A stretch of 64,000 nucleotides of DNA from Candidatus Geothrix odensensis (GCA_016714685.1 JADKCH010000003.1:62001-126000); one strand, 5' to 3'; shown: positions 31,619-40,592, numbered from the stretch's first letter. Numbers and translations: made by a program. Notes: generated by a model not told the origin, from the letters alone.

Positions 31619-32631
31619 GGGTGGGCCTCGCGCGACGGATGATGCGAACCGGGGGTGAGCACGCGGGCGCCGTCGGGATCCAGGGCGCAGATCCATTCCT
31701 GGCTCTCCAGCCCTGCCCCGGCGAAGGCCCTGCGGATGGCCTCGGCGATGGCCGCGGCCTGGCCTTCGTCCTCGGCCACGGCGAACACCGAGGGGCCCGA
31801 GCCAGACAGGCTGCAGCCCAGGGCGCCCAGCTGCCTCGCCGCGGCCTGGGCGGCGCGGAACCCCGGCACCAGCGGCGCGCGATGGACCTCGACGATGGGA
31901 TCGCGCAGGCAGCGGCCAAGCAGGGCGCGGTCCCCACTGTGGAGGGCCTGCACCAGGCCCGCCAGGTTGCCCGCGAAGTCCACGGTGGCGTGCCAGTCCG
32001 GGCGCTCCGGCAGCGCGCCGCGGCTCTTCGCCGTGGACAGCTGGTAGGCCGGATGCACCACCACCAGCAGCAGATCCGCAGGCCAGGGCAGCCGGCGGGT
32101 GGCGGGCGCGCCATCCCGCCCGGGCACCACCAGCTGGAGGCCACCCAGCAGCGAAGGCGCCACGTTGTCGAGGTGCCGGCCACCACTGGTGAGTCCCTCG
32201 GCGCGGCCTGCCAGGTCCAGCAGGTCGGAGCCGTTCAGGGGCTCGCCACAAAGGGCCTGCAGCGCCACCAGGGTGGCCACGATGGAGCTGGCGCTGGAGC
32301 CCAGGCCGCTGGCCACGGGCAGGCGCTTCTCCAGGGTGATGGCGAAGGGACCGACCTCGTCGCCCTCCGCCCGGACCGCCTCCACGAAGAGGTCGCGGGC
32401 CCGCAGCGCGAGGTTGGGGCGAGTGTCGTCTGCCAGTGCGGCGGCGAAGGGGCCCGTGATCTGAAAGGAGGGCTCCTTCGCATGGTCCACGTGCACCAGG
32501 TCCCCCAGCAGGCTGCCGTCCAGGGGGGCCAGGGCGGCGCCCAGCAGGTCGAAGCCCGCGGCCAGGTTGCCGATGCTGGCCGGGGCGTAGGCCACCAGGC
32601 CCGTGGCGGACAGGTCCGCAAGGCCCGCCAT
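31615..32631 (-). CDS. thrB: Homoserine kinase
   Basis: This 338-residue GHMP kinase phosphorylates homoserine. YAPASIGNLAAGFDLLGAAL at the start, the ATP loop LPVASGLGSSASSIVA near residue 107 and LSGSGPSVFAV near 280 identify the family. The start codon shares one base with the thrA stop (TGATG), and its own stop overlaps the thrC start, so the three proteins are translationally coupled. Confidence 0.95.
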   Translation of the reverse strand: MAGLADLSATGLVAYAPASIGNLAAGFDLLGAALAPLDGSLLGDLVHVDHAKEPSFQITGPFAAALADDTRPNLALRARDLFVEAVRAEGDEVGPFAITLEKRLPVASGLGSSASSIVATLVALQALCGEPLNGSDLLDLAGRAEGLTSGGRHLDNVAPSLLGGLQLVVPGRDGAPATRRLPWPADLLLVVVHPAYQLSTAKSRGALPERPDWHATVDFAGNLAGLVQALHSGDRALLGRCLRDPIVEVHRAPLVPGFRAAQAAARQLGALGCSLSGSGPSVFAVAEDEGQAAAIAEAIRRAFAGAGLESQEWICALDPDGARVLTPGSHHPSREAHP

Positions 32632-35108
32632 CACAGCCTCCGGGCCGGGCGGGCGCCGGGGGGCACCAGCCTCAGGATGTCCGCCAGCACGCCGGCGGCC
32701 GTGACCTCGGCACCGGCGCCGTAGCCCCGGATGACCATGGGATGGGGCTGGTAGCGCTCCGTGAGCAGGGCCAGGGCGTTCTCGCCGCCCTTGATGGCGG
32801 TGAAGGGGTGGTCCGCATCCACGGGGAGCAGGCCCACGCGACAGCCACTGTCCGAAAGGGAGCCCACATAGCGCAGGGTCTTCCCCTCGACCTTCAGCGC
32901 GGCCAGCCGTTCGCGGAAGGCCGCGTCCAGCTGTGGCAACCGCGCCATGAACGAGGGTATGTCGCCCGTCGCGTCGAACTCCGCCGGCAGCAGCCCCTCC
33001 ACCACCACGTCCTCCAGCTCCAGCTCCAGACCCAGTTCCCGGGCCAGGATGAGCAGCTTGCGGGCCACGTCCATGCCGCTGAGGTCGTCCCGGGGATCGG
33101 GTTCGGTGAAGCCGCTCTCCTTGGCCCGGCCCACGGCATCGGACAGCGCCACGCCCTCGCCCAGCAGGCCCAGGATGTACGACATGGAGCCCGACAGGAT
33201 GCCCTCGGCCCGCAGCACGCGGTCCCCGGTCATGACCAGGTTCTTCACCGTGTCGATGATGGGCAGGCCCGCGCCCACGTTGGCCTCGTAGAGGAAACGC
33301 AGGCCCCGCTTCGAGGAGCGGGCTCGCAGCTCGCGGTAGAAGCCCTGGCTGCTGCTGTTGGCCTTCTTGTTGGCCGTCACCACGTGGCAGCCCGCGTCGA
33401 ACATGTCGGGGTAGCGGGCGGCCAGCTCGCCGCTGGTGCTGCAGTCCACCAGCACGGACAGGGCTGGCGGGCCGGTGCGCACCGATTCCAGCAGCAGATC
33501 CAGGTCCATGGGATCGCCCTGGGCCAGGTCCTCCCGCCAGCACGCCAGGTCGAGGCCCTTCACATTGGTCTTCATGCGCCGGCTGGTGGCCACGGTGGTC
33601 ACGCGGAGGTCCAGGCCCAGGCCCAGCAGCTGCTCGTGCTGGCGCTGGATCTGGCCCAGCAGGCTGCCGCCCACGTTGCCCGCGCCCAGCAGGTGCACGT
33701 CCACCACCACCTGGGTCTGGAAGAAGCGCCGGTGGATGTGGGCCATGGCCCGGGCACCAGCGGCCTCCTCCACCACCGCGGAGATGATGCGCTCGCTGGC
33801 GCCCTGGGCGATGGCCACCACGTTGCACCCCACCTCCGCCAAGGCGTCGAAGAAGGTGCCCGCCACGCCGGGGCGCGTGCGCATGCCATCCCCCACGATG
33901 CTGAGCACCGCGAGGCCCGGGCGCAGGAGCACCGGATCGATGAAGCCCGCCGACAGCTCCGCCGGGAAGGCCTCCTGGATGGCCGCCACGGCGCCCGGGC
34001 CATCGGCCCGGCGCACGGCGAAGCAGATGGAGAGCTCGGAGGAGCTCTGCGTGATGAGCACCACGGAGATGCCCCGCCGGGCCAGGGCACCGAACACGCG
34101 GCCCGCGATGCCGGGCACGCCGGGCATGCCCGGGCCCGTGAGGTTCACCACCGTGAGGTCCCGCAGGAAGGAGAGGCCGCGCACGCCGCTGGGCGGCGGC
34201 GGCACCTCCTCGCGGATCACGGTGCCCGGGTGGAGGGGATCGAAGCTGCTGCACACGCGCACAGGGATGCCCCGCTCCCGCACGGGCGGGATGGTCTTCG
34301 GGTGGAGGACCTTGGCCCCGAAGAAGGACAGCTCCATGGCCTCCTCGAAGCTGGCCTCGGGCAGCGGGAAGGCCTCGGGTACCAGCGAGGGGTCGGCACT
34401 GTAGAGGCCGGCCACGTCCGTCCAGATCTCCAGCAGGTCCGCCTTCAGGGCCGCCGCGGCCAGGGCCGCACTGTGGTCCGAGCCTCCTCTGCCCAGGGAC
34501 AGGATGCGGCCCTGGGCGTCGCCGCCGAAGAAGCCCGGTAGCACCCAGAGACCGCCCGCGGCCGCGACCACGGCGAGGAAGGCCGTCTCGATGTCGGCCA
34601 TGCGGGGCCGGGCCTGCAGGGGATCGCCCTCGACTTTGATGTGCTCGGTGGGATCGAGGTACCGGGGTGCCAGGCCCCGCGCCTTCAGCAGGGCCGTCAG
34701 GATCAGGGAGGAGGCCCGCTCGCCGAGGCTGGACACCTGGGCCAGGACGGAGGGCGGCCCCTCCTCCAGCAGGGCCATCCCGTGCAGGAGGCGGCGGCCC
34801 ACGGCCTCGAGGTCCTCCAGCTCGCCCCGCACCGGGCCGGCCTCGGCGCCCATGTCCTGCGCCAGATCCGCCACCACCCGGGCGTGCCGGTCCCTGAACG
34901 CCTCCAGCAGGCGGTCGGCCTCGTCGCGGTTGGGGACGCGTCCCCCGTGCAGCAACAGGTTCGTGATGCCCGCCATGGCCGAGGCCACCACGCAGACCCG
35001 GTGCGTGGCGCAGGCGGCGGCCACCAGATCCGCCACGGTGCGGAACCGGTCCGCATCGGCCAGACTGGTGCCACCGAACTTCATGACGCGGATGGGGCTG
35101 GGCTGCAT
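32631..35108 (-). CDS. thrA: Bifunctional aspartokinase/homoserine dehydrogenase
   Basis: This 825-residue fusion catalyses the first and third steps of threonine synthesis. The aspartokinase half starts VMKFGGTSLADADRFR, with SLGRGGSDHSA near residue 210 and two ACT repeats (about 310-460; VNLTGPGMPGVPG, LSIVGDGMRTRPGVAG). The homoserine dehydrogenase half has the nucleotide motif LLGAGNVGGSL near 470 and ANKKANSSSQ near 580. Threonine feedback through the ACT domains is expected from the family. GGAG lies 6 nt before the start. A terminator-like attenuator sits only 20 bp upstream, preceded by a Thr-rich leader peptide. Confidence 0.96.
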   Translation of the reverse strand: MQPSPIRVMKFGGTSLADADRFRTVADLVAAACATHRVCVVASAMAGITNLLLHGGRVPNRDEADRLLEAFRDRHARVVADLAQDMGAEAGPVRGELEDLEAVGRRLLHGMALLEEGPPSVLAQVSSLGERASSLILTALLKARGLAPRYLDPTEHIKVEGDPLQARPRMADIETAFLAVVAAAGGLWVLPGFFGGDAQGRILSLGRGGSDHSAALAAAALKADLLEIWTDVAGLYSADPSLVPEAFPLPEASFEEAMELSFFGAKVLHPKTIPPVRERGIPVRVCSSFDPLHPGTVIREEVPPPPSGVRGLSFLRDLTVVNLTGPGMPGVPGIAGRVFGALARRGISVVLITQSSSELSICFAVRRADGPGAVAAIQEAFPAELSAGFIDPVLLRPGLAVLSIVGDGMRTRPGVAGTFFDALAEVGCNVVAIAQGASERIISAVVEEAAGARAMAHIHRRFFQTQVVVDVHLLGAGNVGGSLLGQIQRQHEQLLGLGLDLRVTTVATSRRMKTNVKGLDLACWREDLAQGDPMDLDLLLESVRTGPPALSVLVDCSTSGELAARYPDMFDAGCHVVTANKKANSSSQGFYRELRARSSKRGLRFLYEANVGAGLPIIDTVKNLVMTGDRVLRAEGILSGSMSYILGLLGEGVALSDAVGRAKESGFTEPDPRDDLSGMDVARKLLILARELGLELELEDVVVEGLLPAEFDATGDIPSFMARLPQLDAAFRERLAALKVEGKTLRYVGSLSDSGCRVGLLPVDADHPFTAIKGGENALALLTERYQPHPMVIRGYGAGAEVTAAGVLADILRLVPPGARPARRL

Positions 35109-35127
35109 GGGGGCTCCGGGTCGAAAC

Positions 35128-35157
35128 GAAAAAGCCCCGCGTGGGGTTCGCGGGGCT
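35128..35157 (-). terminator. Attenuator terminator of thrABC
   Basis: On the minus strand AGCCCCGCG (35157-35149) pairs with CGCGGGGCT (35141-35133) and is followed by TTTTT, ending 20 bp before the thrA start. The 5' arm can instead pair with GCGGGGC inside the leader peptide region (35187-35193), giving an antiterminator. Confidence 0.85.
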
Positions 35158-35180
35158 GAGATCTGAAGGGTGGGATCAGG

Positions 35181-35234
35181 TCAGGTGCCCCGCACGGCGG
35201 TGTGCGTGGTGGTCATGCCAATGGTATTGACCAT
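35181..35234 (-). CDS. Threonine leader peptide
   Basis: The 17-codon frame MVNTIGMTTTHTAVRGT holds six Thr and one Ile, with three consecutive Thr codons, and lies between a promoter and the attenuator terminator. CGCAC in the Thr-His codons (35206-35202) can pair with GTGCG (35195-35191), the strand that otherwise forms the antiterminator. Stalling at Thr codons would block the first pairing and favour read-through, as in E. coli thrL. The frame extends upstream to ATG codons at 35282, 35303 and nearby; none has a strong ribosome binding site, so the exact start is uncertain. Confidence 0.75.
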   Translation of the reverse strand: MVNTIGMTTTHTAVRGT

Positions 35235-35307
35235 GCGGAGGCTGCCCTCGCCAGCGGGGCTGACGGACCGGGGCGGCATGGGGATCAACGAAAACGGCAT
35301 GTCCGCC

Positions 35308-35335
35308 ATCATCCGGGAAGCCGCTGAAAAGTCAA
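35308..35335 (-). promoter_or_regulatory. Promoter of thr leader-thrABC
   Basis: On the minus strand TTGACT (35335-35330), a 16-bp spacer and GATGAT (35313-35308) form a plausible sigma-70 promoter. The -35 overlaps the stop codon region of the upstream transporter gene. Transcription would begin near 35300, about 65 nt before the Thr-rich stretch. Confidence 0.5.
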
Positions 35336-36630
35336 CCCGGATCCGCGGCGGCCTTCGTCTTCACGTGACGTCCGAGGACCAGGCTGCTCCCGATCCACAG
35401 GCCCGAGCAGCCCACGGCCGCCAGTGCCACGGGAACGGCCACGACCGCCAGGGCCGTAGGGGCCCACACGCCCAGCAGGTCCCCGCCGCGATAGACGAAG
35501 GTGTCGATGAAGGGCTTCGACTTGTAGCGCTCCTCAGGGCCCAGCGGAATGTACAGGAGCTCCCGGGCGGGGCGGTCCACGGCGTAGTGCAGGCCGCGGC
35601 GCAGCACCTGGAAGAGGGCCATGACGCCGAAGGTGGGCCAGATCCACAGGGCGCCGAAGCCCGCCAGGGTCAGCACCGGCAGGATCGCCAGCACGAAGGG
35701 AATGCCGAGGGCGGTGATGAGACGCCCCGTGAGGAAGAGCTGCGTGGCCAGGGTGAGCACGTTGACCCAGAGGTCGATGCGGGCGAAGGCCGCCGTGCGG
35801 GCGGCGGTGCCGCTGAAGGCGCGCTCGACGATGCTGCCCTGCTGCAGGTAGAGGAAGGTGCTCGTGATGGTGAAGAGCAGCATGTAGGCGCAGATGAGCT
35901 GCAGGTACCGCGAGGTCGCGATGAGGCGCAGGCCTTCGAGCGGCCCCGGCCCCGGCTCGCGGCTCCCGTGGGCCGTGTCGCCCAGCTGGAAGATGGCCGC
36001 CAACCGCTTCACGCACTGCACCGCCAATTCCAGGGTGAGCATCGACACCAGCAGCAGGGACAGGGGATCCACCTTCACCGGGAGCCCGCCGAGCTGGAAG
36101 CCCTTGGTCAGGGCACCCGTGAGCGCCGCCCCCGCGATGGCGCCCAGGGTGCCGCCCGTGGCGATGAAGCCGAAGAGCCGCTTGCCCTGGCCCTCGGACC
36201 ACACGTCGGACATGAGTCCCCAGAACACCGAGACCACGAAGAGGTTGAAGACGCTGAGCCAGATGTAGAAGGCGTAGCCCAGGGCCGCGCCGCCGCGGTG
36301 GGGGAGGAAGCGGAAGGCCAGGAAGAAGGCCAGCATGTTGAGGGCGAAGAAGCGGTAGACCCGGGGGATGAAGCGCCGGCGGGGCAGCTTCGACACCAGG
36401 GTGGCGAAAGCGGGATTGGCCAGCACCATGGCCAACAGCGTGCCCGTCATGAGCCAGGGCAGCTTGTCGGCGCCCCGGGCGATGCCGATGGCTTCGCGCA
36501 CGGGCCGCAGCAGGTAGAAGCCGAAGAGCAGCAGGAAGAAGTAGGCCGTGGACCAGAGCAGGGCCGAGGCCTCGCCCTTGTCCAGCAACACAAGGCGGCG
36601 AAGGAGGCGGCTGGGGGTCGGGAGCGTCAT
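35332..36630 (-). CDS. Npt/Tlc-like (ATP:ADP antiporter family) major-facilitator protein
   Basis: This 432-residue protein has about 12 membrane spans. It begins after GSP with MTLPTPSRLLRRLVLLDKGEAS at 36630; a longer in-frame start lies upstream but overlaps the next promoter region. FFLLLFGFYLLRPVREAIGI near residue 32 and ARELLYIPLGPEERYKSKPFIDTFVYRGGD near 365 resemble the NTP/NDP transporter-like family found in free-living bacteria, where substrates are not established. True nucleotide exchange is not assumed. It lies just upstream of the thr operon on the same strand and diverges from the epimerase gene. Confidence 0.7.
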   Translation of the reverse strand: MTLPTPSRLLRRLVLLDKGEASALLWSTAYFFLLLFGFYLLRPVREAIGIARGADKLPWLMTGTLLAMVLANPAFATLVSKLPRRRFIPRVYRFFALNMLAFFLAFRFLPHRGGAALGYAFYIWLSVFNLFVVSVFWGLMSDVWSEGQGKRLFGFIATGGTLGAIAGAALTGALTKGFQLGGLPVKVDPLSLLLVSMLTLELAVQCVKRLAAIFQLGDTAHGSREPGPGPLEGLRLIATSRYLQLICAYMLLFTITSTFLYLQQGSIVERAFSGTAARTAAFARIDLWVNVLTLATQLFLTGRLITALGIPFVLAILPVLTLAGFGALWIWPTFGVMALFQVLRRGLHYAVDRPARELLYIPLGPEERYKSKPFIDTFVYRGGDLLGVWAPTALAVVAVPVALAAVGCSGLWIGSSLVLGRHVKTKAAADPG

Positions 36631-36719
36631 GGGCGATCCGGAAAAGGTCTTGCGGGGGAAACGGAAACGAGTATATATCGGTTTACGATGCATCAACCCC
36701 AACCCCTGTCGGAGGTCCC

Positions 36720-37847
36720 ATGACCGTCTCCCGCCGCGAGTTCATCCAGTGGTCCGCCGCCGCCACCGCCCTGGCGACCACGGGGCTCGACCTGTCCGCC
36801 GCTCCCGCCAAGGTGGCCCCGAAGAAGATCCTCATCCTCGGCGGCACGGGCTTCCTGGGCCCCGCCACCATCGAGATCGCCCAGGCCCGCGGGCACCAGG
36901 TGACCATGTTCAACCGCGGGAAGACGCGCCCCGACCTCCTCCCCGGCGTGGCCCGGCTGCACGGCGACCGCGACCCCAAGAAGGGCGAGGGCCTGAAGGA
37001 GCTGGAGACTGGCACCTGGGACGCCGTCATCGACAACAGCGGCTACTACCCCCGCATGGTCGGCGCCTCCGCCGCCCTGCTGGCGCCCCGCGCCAAGCAG
37101 TACCTCTACATCTCCAGCATCAGCGCCTACAAAGAGCCGAACCCCGAGAACGGCACCGAGGACGCGCCCCTGGCCACCATGCCCGACCCCACCCTCGAGA
37201 CCATGGGCAAGAACTACGAGTACTACGGCGCCCTGAAAGCCCTCTGCGAGCAGGCGGCGGCGAAGGCCATGCCGGGCCGCACCACCATCATCCGCCCGGG
37301 CTACATCGTGGGCCCCGATGATCCGACGGGCCGCTTCACCTACTGGCCCGTGCGCTTCGACAAGGGCGGCGAGATCGCGGTGCCGGGCGCCCCCACGGAT
37401 CCGGTGCAGATCATCGACGTGCGGGATCTGGCCGCCTGGCTGGTCCATCTGGTCGAGCAGGGCACGACCGGCGCCTTCAATGCCTGCGGCCCCGAGAAGA
37501 AGCTGCCCTGGGGCAGCCTCATCGCGGACTGCCAGAAGGCCGGCAACCCCAAGGCCCAGCCCGTCTGGATCCCCGCCGAGTTCATCGTCAAGCAGGAGGG
37601 GATCGACTTCCCCATCTGGGCCCCCTACCTGGGCGAGACCAAGGGCTTCTCCACCTGGCGCAACGACCGCGCCGTGAAGGCCGGCCTGAAGTTCCGCCCC
37701 GCCGCCGAGACCGTGAAGGACACCCTGGCCTGGTTCAAGACCCAGGAGAAGGTGGAGAAGGGCCGCACCCGGCTGGCAGGTCCCACCGCCGAGCAGGAGG
37801 TCAAGGTCATCGCCGCCTGGCGGGAGGCGAACAAGCCCAAGGGCTGA
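36720..37847 (+). CDS. Tat-exported NAD-dependent epimerase/dehydratase-like protein
   Basis: This 375-residue protein starts with a twin-arginine signal (SRREFIQWSAAATALATT) and an Ala-rich cleavage region, then the Rossmann motif ILGGTGFLGPATIEIAQARG near residue 42. YISSISAYK near 130 and YYGALKALCE near 175 replace the classic S...YxxxK catalytic pattern of short-chain epimerases. Export with a bound nucleotide would explain the Tat signal. Substrate is unknown. GGAGG lies 5 nt before the start and an AT-rich stretch (36672-36690) upstream is probably the promoter. Confidence 0.8.
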   Translation: MTVSRREFIQWSAAATALATTGLDLSAAPAKVAPKKILILGGTGFLGPATIEIAQARGHQVTMFNRGKTRPDLLPGVARLHGDRDPKKGEGLKELETGTWDAVIDNSGYYPRMVGASAALLAPRAKQYLYISSISAYKEPNPENGTEDAPLATMPDPTLETMGKNYEYYGALKALCEQAAAKAMPGRTTIIRPGYIVGPDDPTGRFTYWPVRFDKGGEIAVPGAPTDPVQIIDVRDLAAWLVHLVEQGTTGAFNACGPEKKLPWGSLIADCQKAGNPKAQPVWIPAEFIVKQEGIDFPIWAPYLGETKGFSTWRNDRAVKAGLKFRPAAETVKDTLAWFKTQEKVEKGRTRLAGPTAEQEVKVIAAWREANKPKG

Positions 37848-37868
37848 GGCGCTTCCATCCGGAAACGG

Positions 37869-37896
37869 AAAGGGCCCGGCATCACCCGGGCCCTTT
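37869..37896. terminator. Bidirectional terminator
   Basis: AAAGGGCCCGG pairs with CCGGGCCCTTT (11 bp) between the convergent epimerase and CBS genes. T-rich ends on both strands suit both directions. Confidence 0.8.
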
Positions 37897-37903
37897 CTTC
37901 GCC

Positions 37904-38332
37904 TCAATTCTGGATGTAGGACACCAGCTGCTCGATGGTGAACTTCTGGTGGGAGATGGTCTCCTTCACCAGGTCGCCGATGGAGATGATGCCCAGCACC
38001 TCCTGGTTGGCCCCGATCACGGGCAGGTGGCGGATGTGCTTGTCCGTCATGAGGGCCATGCACTCCTCGACGGTCTGGTTGAGGGTCACGCAGCTGAGCC
38101 GGTCGCTCATGATCTCGCGCACCGGAGTGTCCTTGGAGGCCTTCCCCTTCAGGATGATCTTGCGGGCGTAGTCCCGCTCCGAGAAGATGCCCACCAGCCG
38201 GCCCTGGTCCAGCACCAGGAGGGCACCGATGTCGAACTGTGCGAGCAGGTTCAGCGCGGTGAACACACTGTCATCCGGCCCCACCGTGACGGTGGATGGC
38301 TTGCCTTCAATCAGCTGTTTCAGTGGCCGCAT
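37904..38332 (-). CDS. CBS-domain pair protein
   Basis: This 142-residue protein is made of two CBS motifs (VTVGPDDSVFTALNLLAQFDIGALLVL and VTLNQTVEECMALMTDKHIRHLPVI, each ending in a GIFSERDYA/GIISIGDLV turn). Stand-alone pairs bind adenosine nucleotides and act as energy sensors for unknown partners. It is a single gene, convergent with the epimerase and divergent from the carboxylase, with 218 bp between. That gap is AT-rich near 38465-38520 and should contain both promoters. Confidence 0.9.
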   Translation of the reverse strand: MRPLKQLIEGKPSTVTVGPDDSVFTALNLLAQFDIGALLVLDQGRLVGIFSERDYARKIILKGKASKDTPVREIMSDRLSCVTLNQTVEECMALMTDKHIRHLPVIGANQEVLGIISIGDLVKETISHQKFTIEQLVSYIQN

Positions 38333-38550
38333 GTGCGCCTCCAGGGCCCTTCGTGGTGGATTGAGATTCGTGGTTCTGACTATAAGGCGAAGCGGGAGGC
38401 ACGCCAGGGTGAATCCGAGACCAGGTCCGGCCGAACCGTGATGAATGCCTCAGCCACCCCCTGGCATAGTTTATTTCAGATGCTTGAGTCATCTTATTAT
38501 CTTCAAGCTGGACCAGCTTCTTGCTTCAAACACACCGCCGAGGATTTTCC

Positions 38551-40092
38551 ATGTCCCTGCCCAAGAAGATGAAGGATCACGCCGTCCGGCACGCCGAGGC
38601 CACCGAGCCCCACCCGGCAGCCGCCGCCAAGCAGGCGGCCCAGGGCAAGCTGCTGGCCCGGGAGCGCATCACGGCCATCCTGGACCAGGACTCCTTCCAT
38701 GAGTACGACCTGTTCGTGGAGCACAAGTGCTCCGACTTCGGCATGGAGAAAAAGCAGCTGCCCGGCGACGGCGTCATCACCGGCACGGGCACCATCCTGG
38801 GCCACCCCGTGGCCATCTTCGCCCAGGACTTCACCGTGGCCGGCGGCTCCCTGGGCCTGGCCCACGCCCGGAAGATCACCAAGATCATGGACCACGCCAT
38901 CAAGCTGGGCATCCCCCTCATCGGCATCAACGATTCCGGCGGCGCCCGCATCCAGGAGGGCGTGAACTCCCTGGCGGGCTATGGCGAGATCTTCTACCGC
39001 AACACCCTGGCCTCGGGCGTCATCCCCCAGATATCGATCATCCTGGGCCCCTGCGCCGGCGGTGCCGTGTATTCGCCGGCCCTCACGGACTTCGTGTTCG
39101 TCGTGGACAAGATCTCCAAGATGTTCATCACCGGCCCCGAGGTGATCAAGACGGTCCTGGGCGAGGAGATCTCCATGGAAGACCTGGGCGGCGCCCGGGT
39201 GCAGGCCGAGCTGACGGGCAACGCCCACTTCTACGCCCAGAGCGAGGCCGAGTGCTTCGAGCAGGTGAAGCGCCTGGTCACCTACATCCCCTGGAACAAC
39301 CGCAAGAAGGCCGACTCCTTCAGCGTCATCCCCTCCCGCAGCGAGGTCGATCTGGAGCACATCATCCCGGCGGAATCCAACAAGCCCTACGACGTGCGGG
39401 ACGTGATCCGCGCCGTGTGCGACGGCTCCGACTTCATGGAGGTCCAGGCCCTCTGGGCGGCCAACATCGTGGTGGGCTTCGCCCGCATGGACGGCCGCAC
39501 CGTGGGGATGGTCGCCAACCAGCCTGCCGTCCTGGCGGGCGTGCTGGACGTGGACAGCTCGGACAAGGCCGCCCGCTTCATCCGGTTCTGCGACGCCTTC
39601 AACATTCCGCTGGTGACCTTCGTGGACCTGCCGGGCTACCTGCCGGGCATCGACCAGGAGCACGCCGGCGTCATCCGCCACGGCGCCAAGCTGCTCTACG
39701 CCTACAGCGAGGCCACGGTGCCCAAGATCACCGTCATCCTGCGCAAGGCCTACGGCGGCGGCTACATCGCCATGTGCTCGCGGCACCTGGGCGCCGACTT
39801 CGTCTTCGCCTGGCCCTGCGCCGAGATCGCCGTCATGGGCCCCGAGGGCGCCGCCAACATCATCTTCAAGGGCGAGATCGCCGCCGCGGCGGATCCCGAG
39901 GCCTTCCGCCGGGAGAAGGTGAAGGAGTACACCGAGAAGTTCGCCAGTCCCTATGTGGCCGCGGCCAACGGCCATGTGGACGCGGTCATCGCGCCCCACC
40001 AGACCCGGGACTTCCTGCTCCACGCCCTGGAGATCAGCGCCGAGAAGCAGGAGCTGCGGCCGGGCCGGAAGCACGGCGTGCCGCCCTTCTGA
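38551..40092 (+). CDS. Acyl-CoA carboxyltransferase subunit (propionyl/methylmalonyl-CoA type)
   Basis: This 513-residue protein has two crotonase-like halves with the oxyanion loops GGARIQEGVNSLAGYGEIF near residue 133 and the C-terminal RKAYGGGYIAMCSRHLGADF near 400. It matches PccB/MmdA proteins that move a carboxyl group between biotin and propionyl-CoA. GAGGA lies 7 nt before the ATG. A biotin carrier gene follows 158 bp downstream, but no biotin carboxylase is adjacent, so it may be the alpha subunit of a methylmalonyl-CoA decarboxylase or transcarboxylase, or use a carboxylase encoded elsewhere. Confidence 0.88.
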   Translation: MSLPKKMKDHAVRHAEATEPHPAAAAKQAAQGKLLARERITAILDQDSFHEYDLFVEHKCSDFGMEKKQLPGDGVITGTGTILGHPVAIFAQDFTVAGGSLGLAHARKITKIMDHAIKLGIPLIGINDSGGARIQEGVNSLAGYGEIFYRNTLASGVIPQISIILGPCAGGAVYSPALTDFVFVVDKISKMFITGPEVIKTVLGEEISMEDLGGARVQAELTGNAHFYAQSEAECFEQVKRLVTYIPWNNRKKADSFSVIPSRSEVDLEHIIPAESNKPYDVRDVIRAVCDGSDFMEVQALWAANIVVGFARMDGRTVGMVANQPAVLAGVLDVDSSDKAARFIRFCDAFNIPLVTFVDLPGYLPGIDQEHAGVIRHGAKLLYAYSEATVPKITVILRKAYGGGYIAMCSRHLGADFVFAWPCAEIAVMGPEGAANIIFKGEIAAAADPEAFRREKVKEYTEKFASPYVAAANGHVDAVIAPHQTRDFLLHALEISAEKQELRPGRKHGVPPF

Positions 40093-40116
40093 TTCAGGTC
40101 CAACGTCAATGGGAAC

Positions 40117-40208
40117 GGATCACCACGAAGACGGAAAGACCACGAAGAAACACCCCCTGAATCGAGTCCCATCTGCCCTTCCTGTCTTCCTGTCTTCGTG
40201 GTGAATCC
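40117..40208. repeat. Intergenic inverted repeat (CACGAAGAC family)
   Basis: TCACCACGAAGAC (40120-40132) and GTCTTCGTGGTGA (40192-40204) are perfect 13-bp arms, with imperfect pairing extending outside and inside (GGAAAG/CTTCCT). The sequence style (ACCACGAAGAC) matches short dispersed intergenic repeats common in many bacterial genomes. It separates the carboxyltransferase from the biotin carrier gene. No coding potential is seen. Confidence 0.7.
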
Positions 40209-40250
40209 TTTTGCCTTCCAAGCCCGGACGACGCCAGATTGCGAGCCCCC

Positions 40251-40592
40251 ATGACCCCCGCCCAGAAGCCCGCCCGCCAGACCATCCGCCTCAACGACAC
40301 GGTGTACGAGACCACCCTCACGAAGAAGTACGCCCAACGGAAGCCCTACCAGCCCAAGGATCCCAGCCGCCTCACGGCCATCATCCCGGGCCTCATCCTC
40401 GAGCCCATCGCGCGGCCCGGCGACCAGCTCCGCCGGGGCCAGGATCTCCTGATCCTCGAGGCCATGAAGATGCAGAACCACATCACCGCCCACGACGATG
40501 TCACGGTGAAGGCCGTCCACGTGGCCCCCGGCGATACGGTCACCAAGGGCCAGCTGCTCATGGAGTTCGAGCCGGTCCCTGACGCTTTGTAA
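40251..40592 (+). CDS. Biotin carboxyl carrier protein
   Basis: This 113-residue protein ends in a biotinyl/lipoyl domain with the biotinylation motif EAMKMQNHI (Lys near residue 72) and the barrel IIPGLILEPIARPGDQLRRGQDLLILEAMKM. The N-terminal 35 residues are polar and flexible, without the Ala/Pro linker of some carriers. It should carry CO2 between the carboxyltransferase just upstream and an unlinked carboxylase, or serve a decarboxylase. The start at 40251 is a choice: a TTG four codons upstream is also in frame. Confidence 0.85.
   Translation: MTPAQKPARQTIRLNDTVYETTLTKKYAQRKPYQPKDPSRLTAIIPGLILEPIARPGDQLRRGQDLLILEAMKMQNHITAHDDVTVKAVHVAPGDTVTKGQLLMEFEPVPDAL

Noticed and set aside
32742..34541. 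A 599-codon open frame antisense to thrA
   Set aside because: Composition is that of a shadow frame and no recognisable protein motif is present, while thrA is intact on the other strand.
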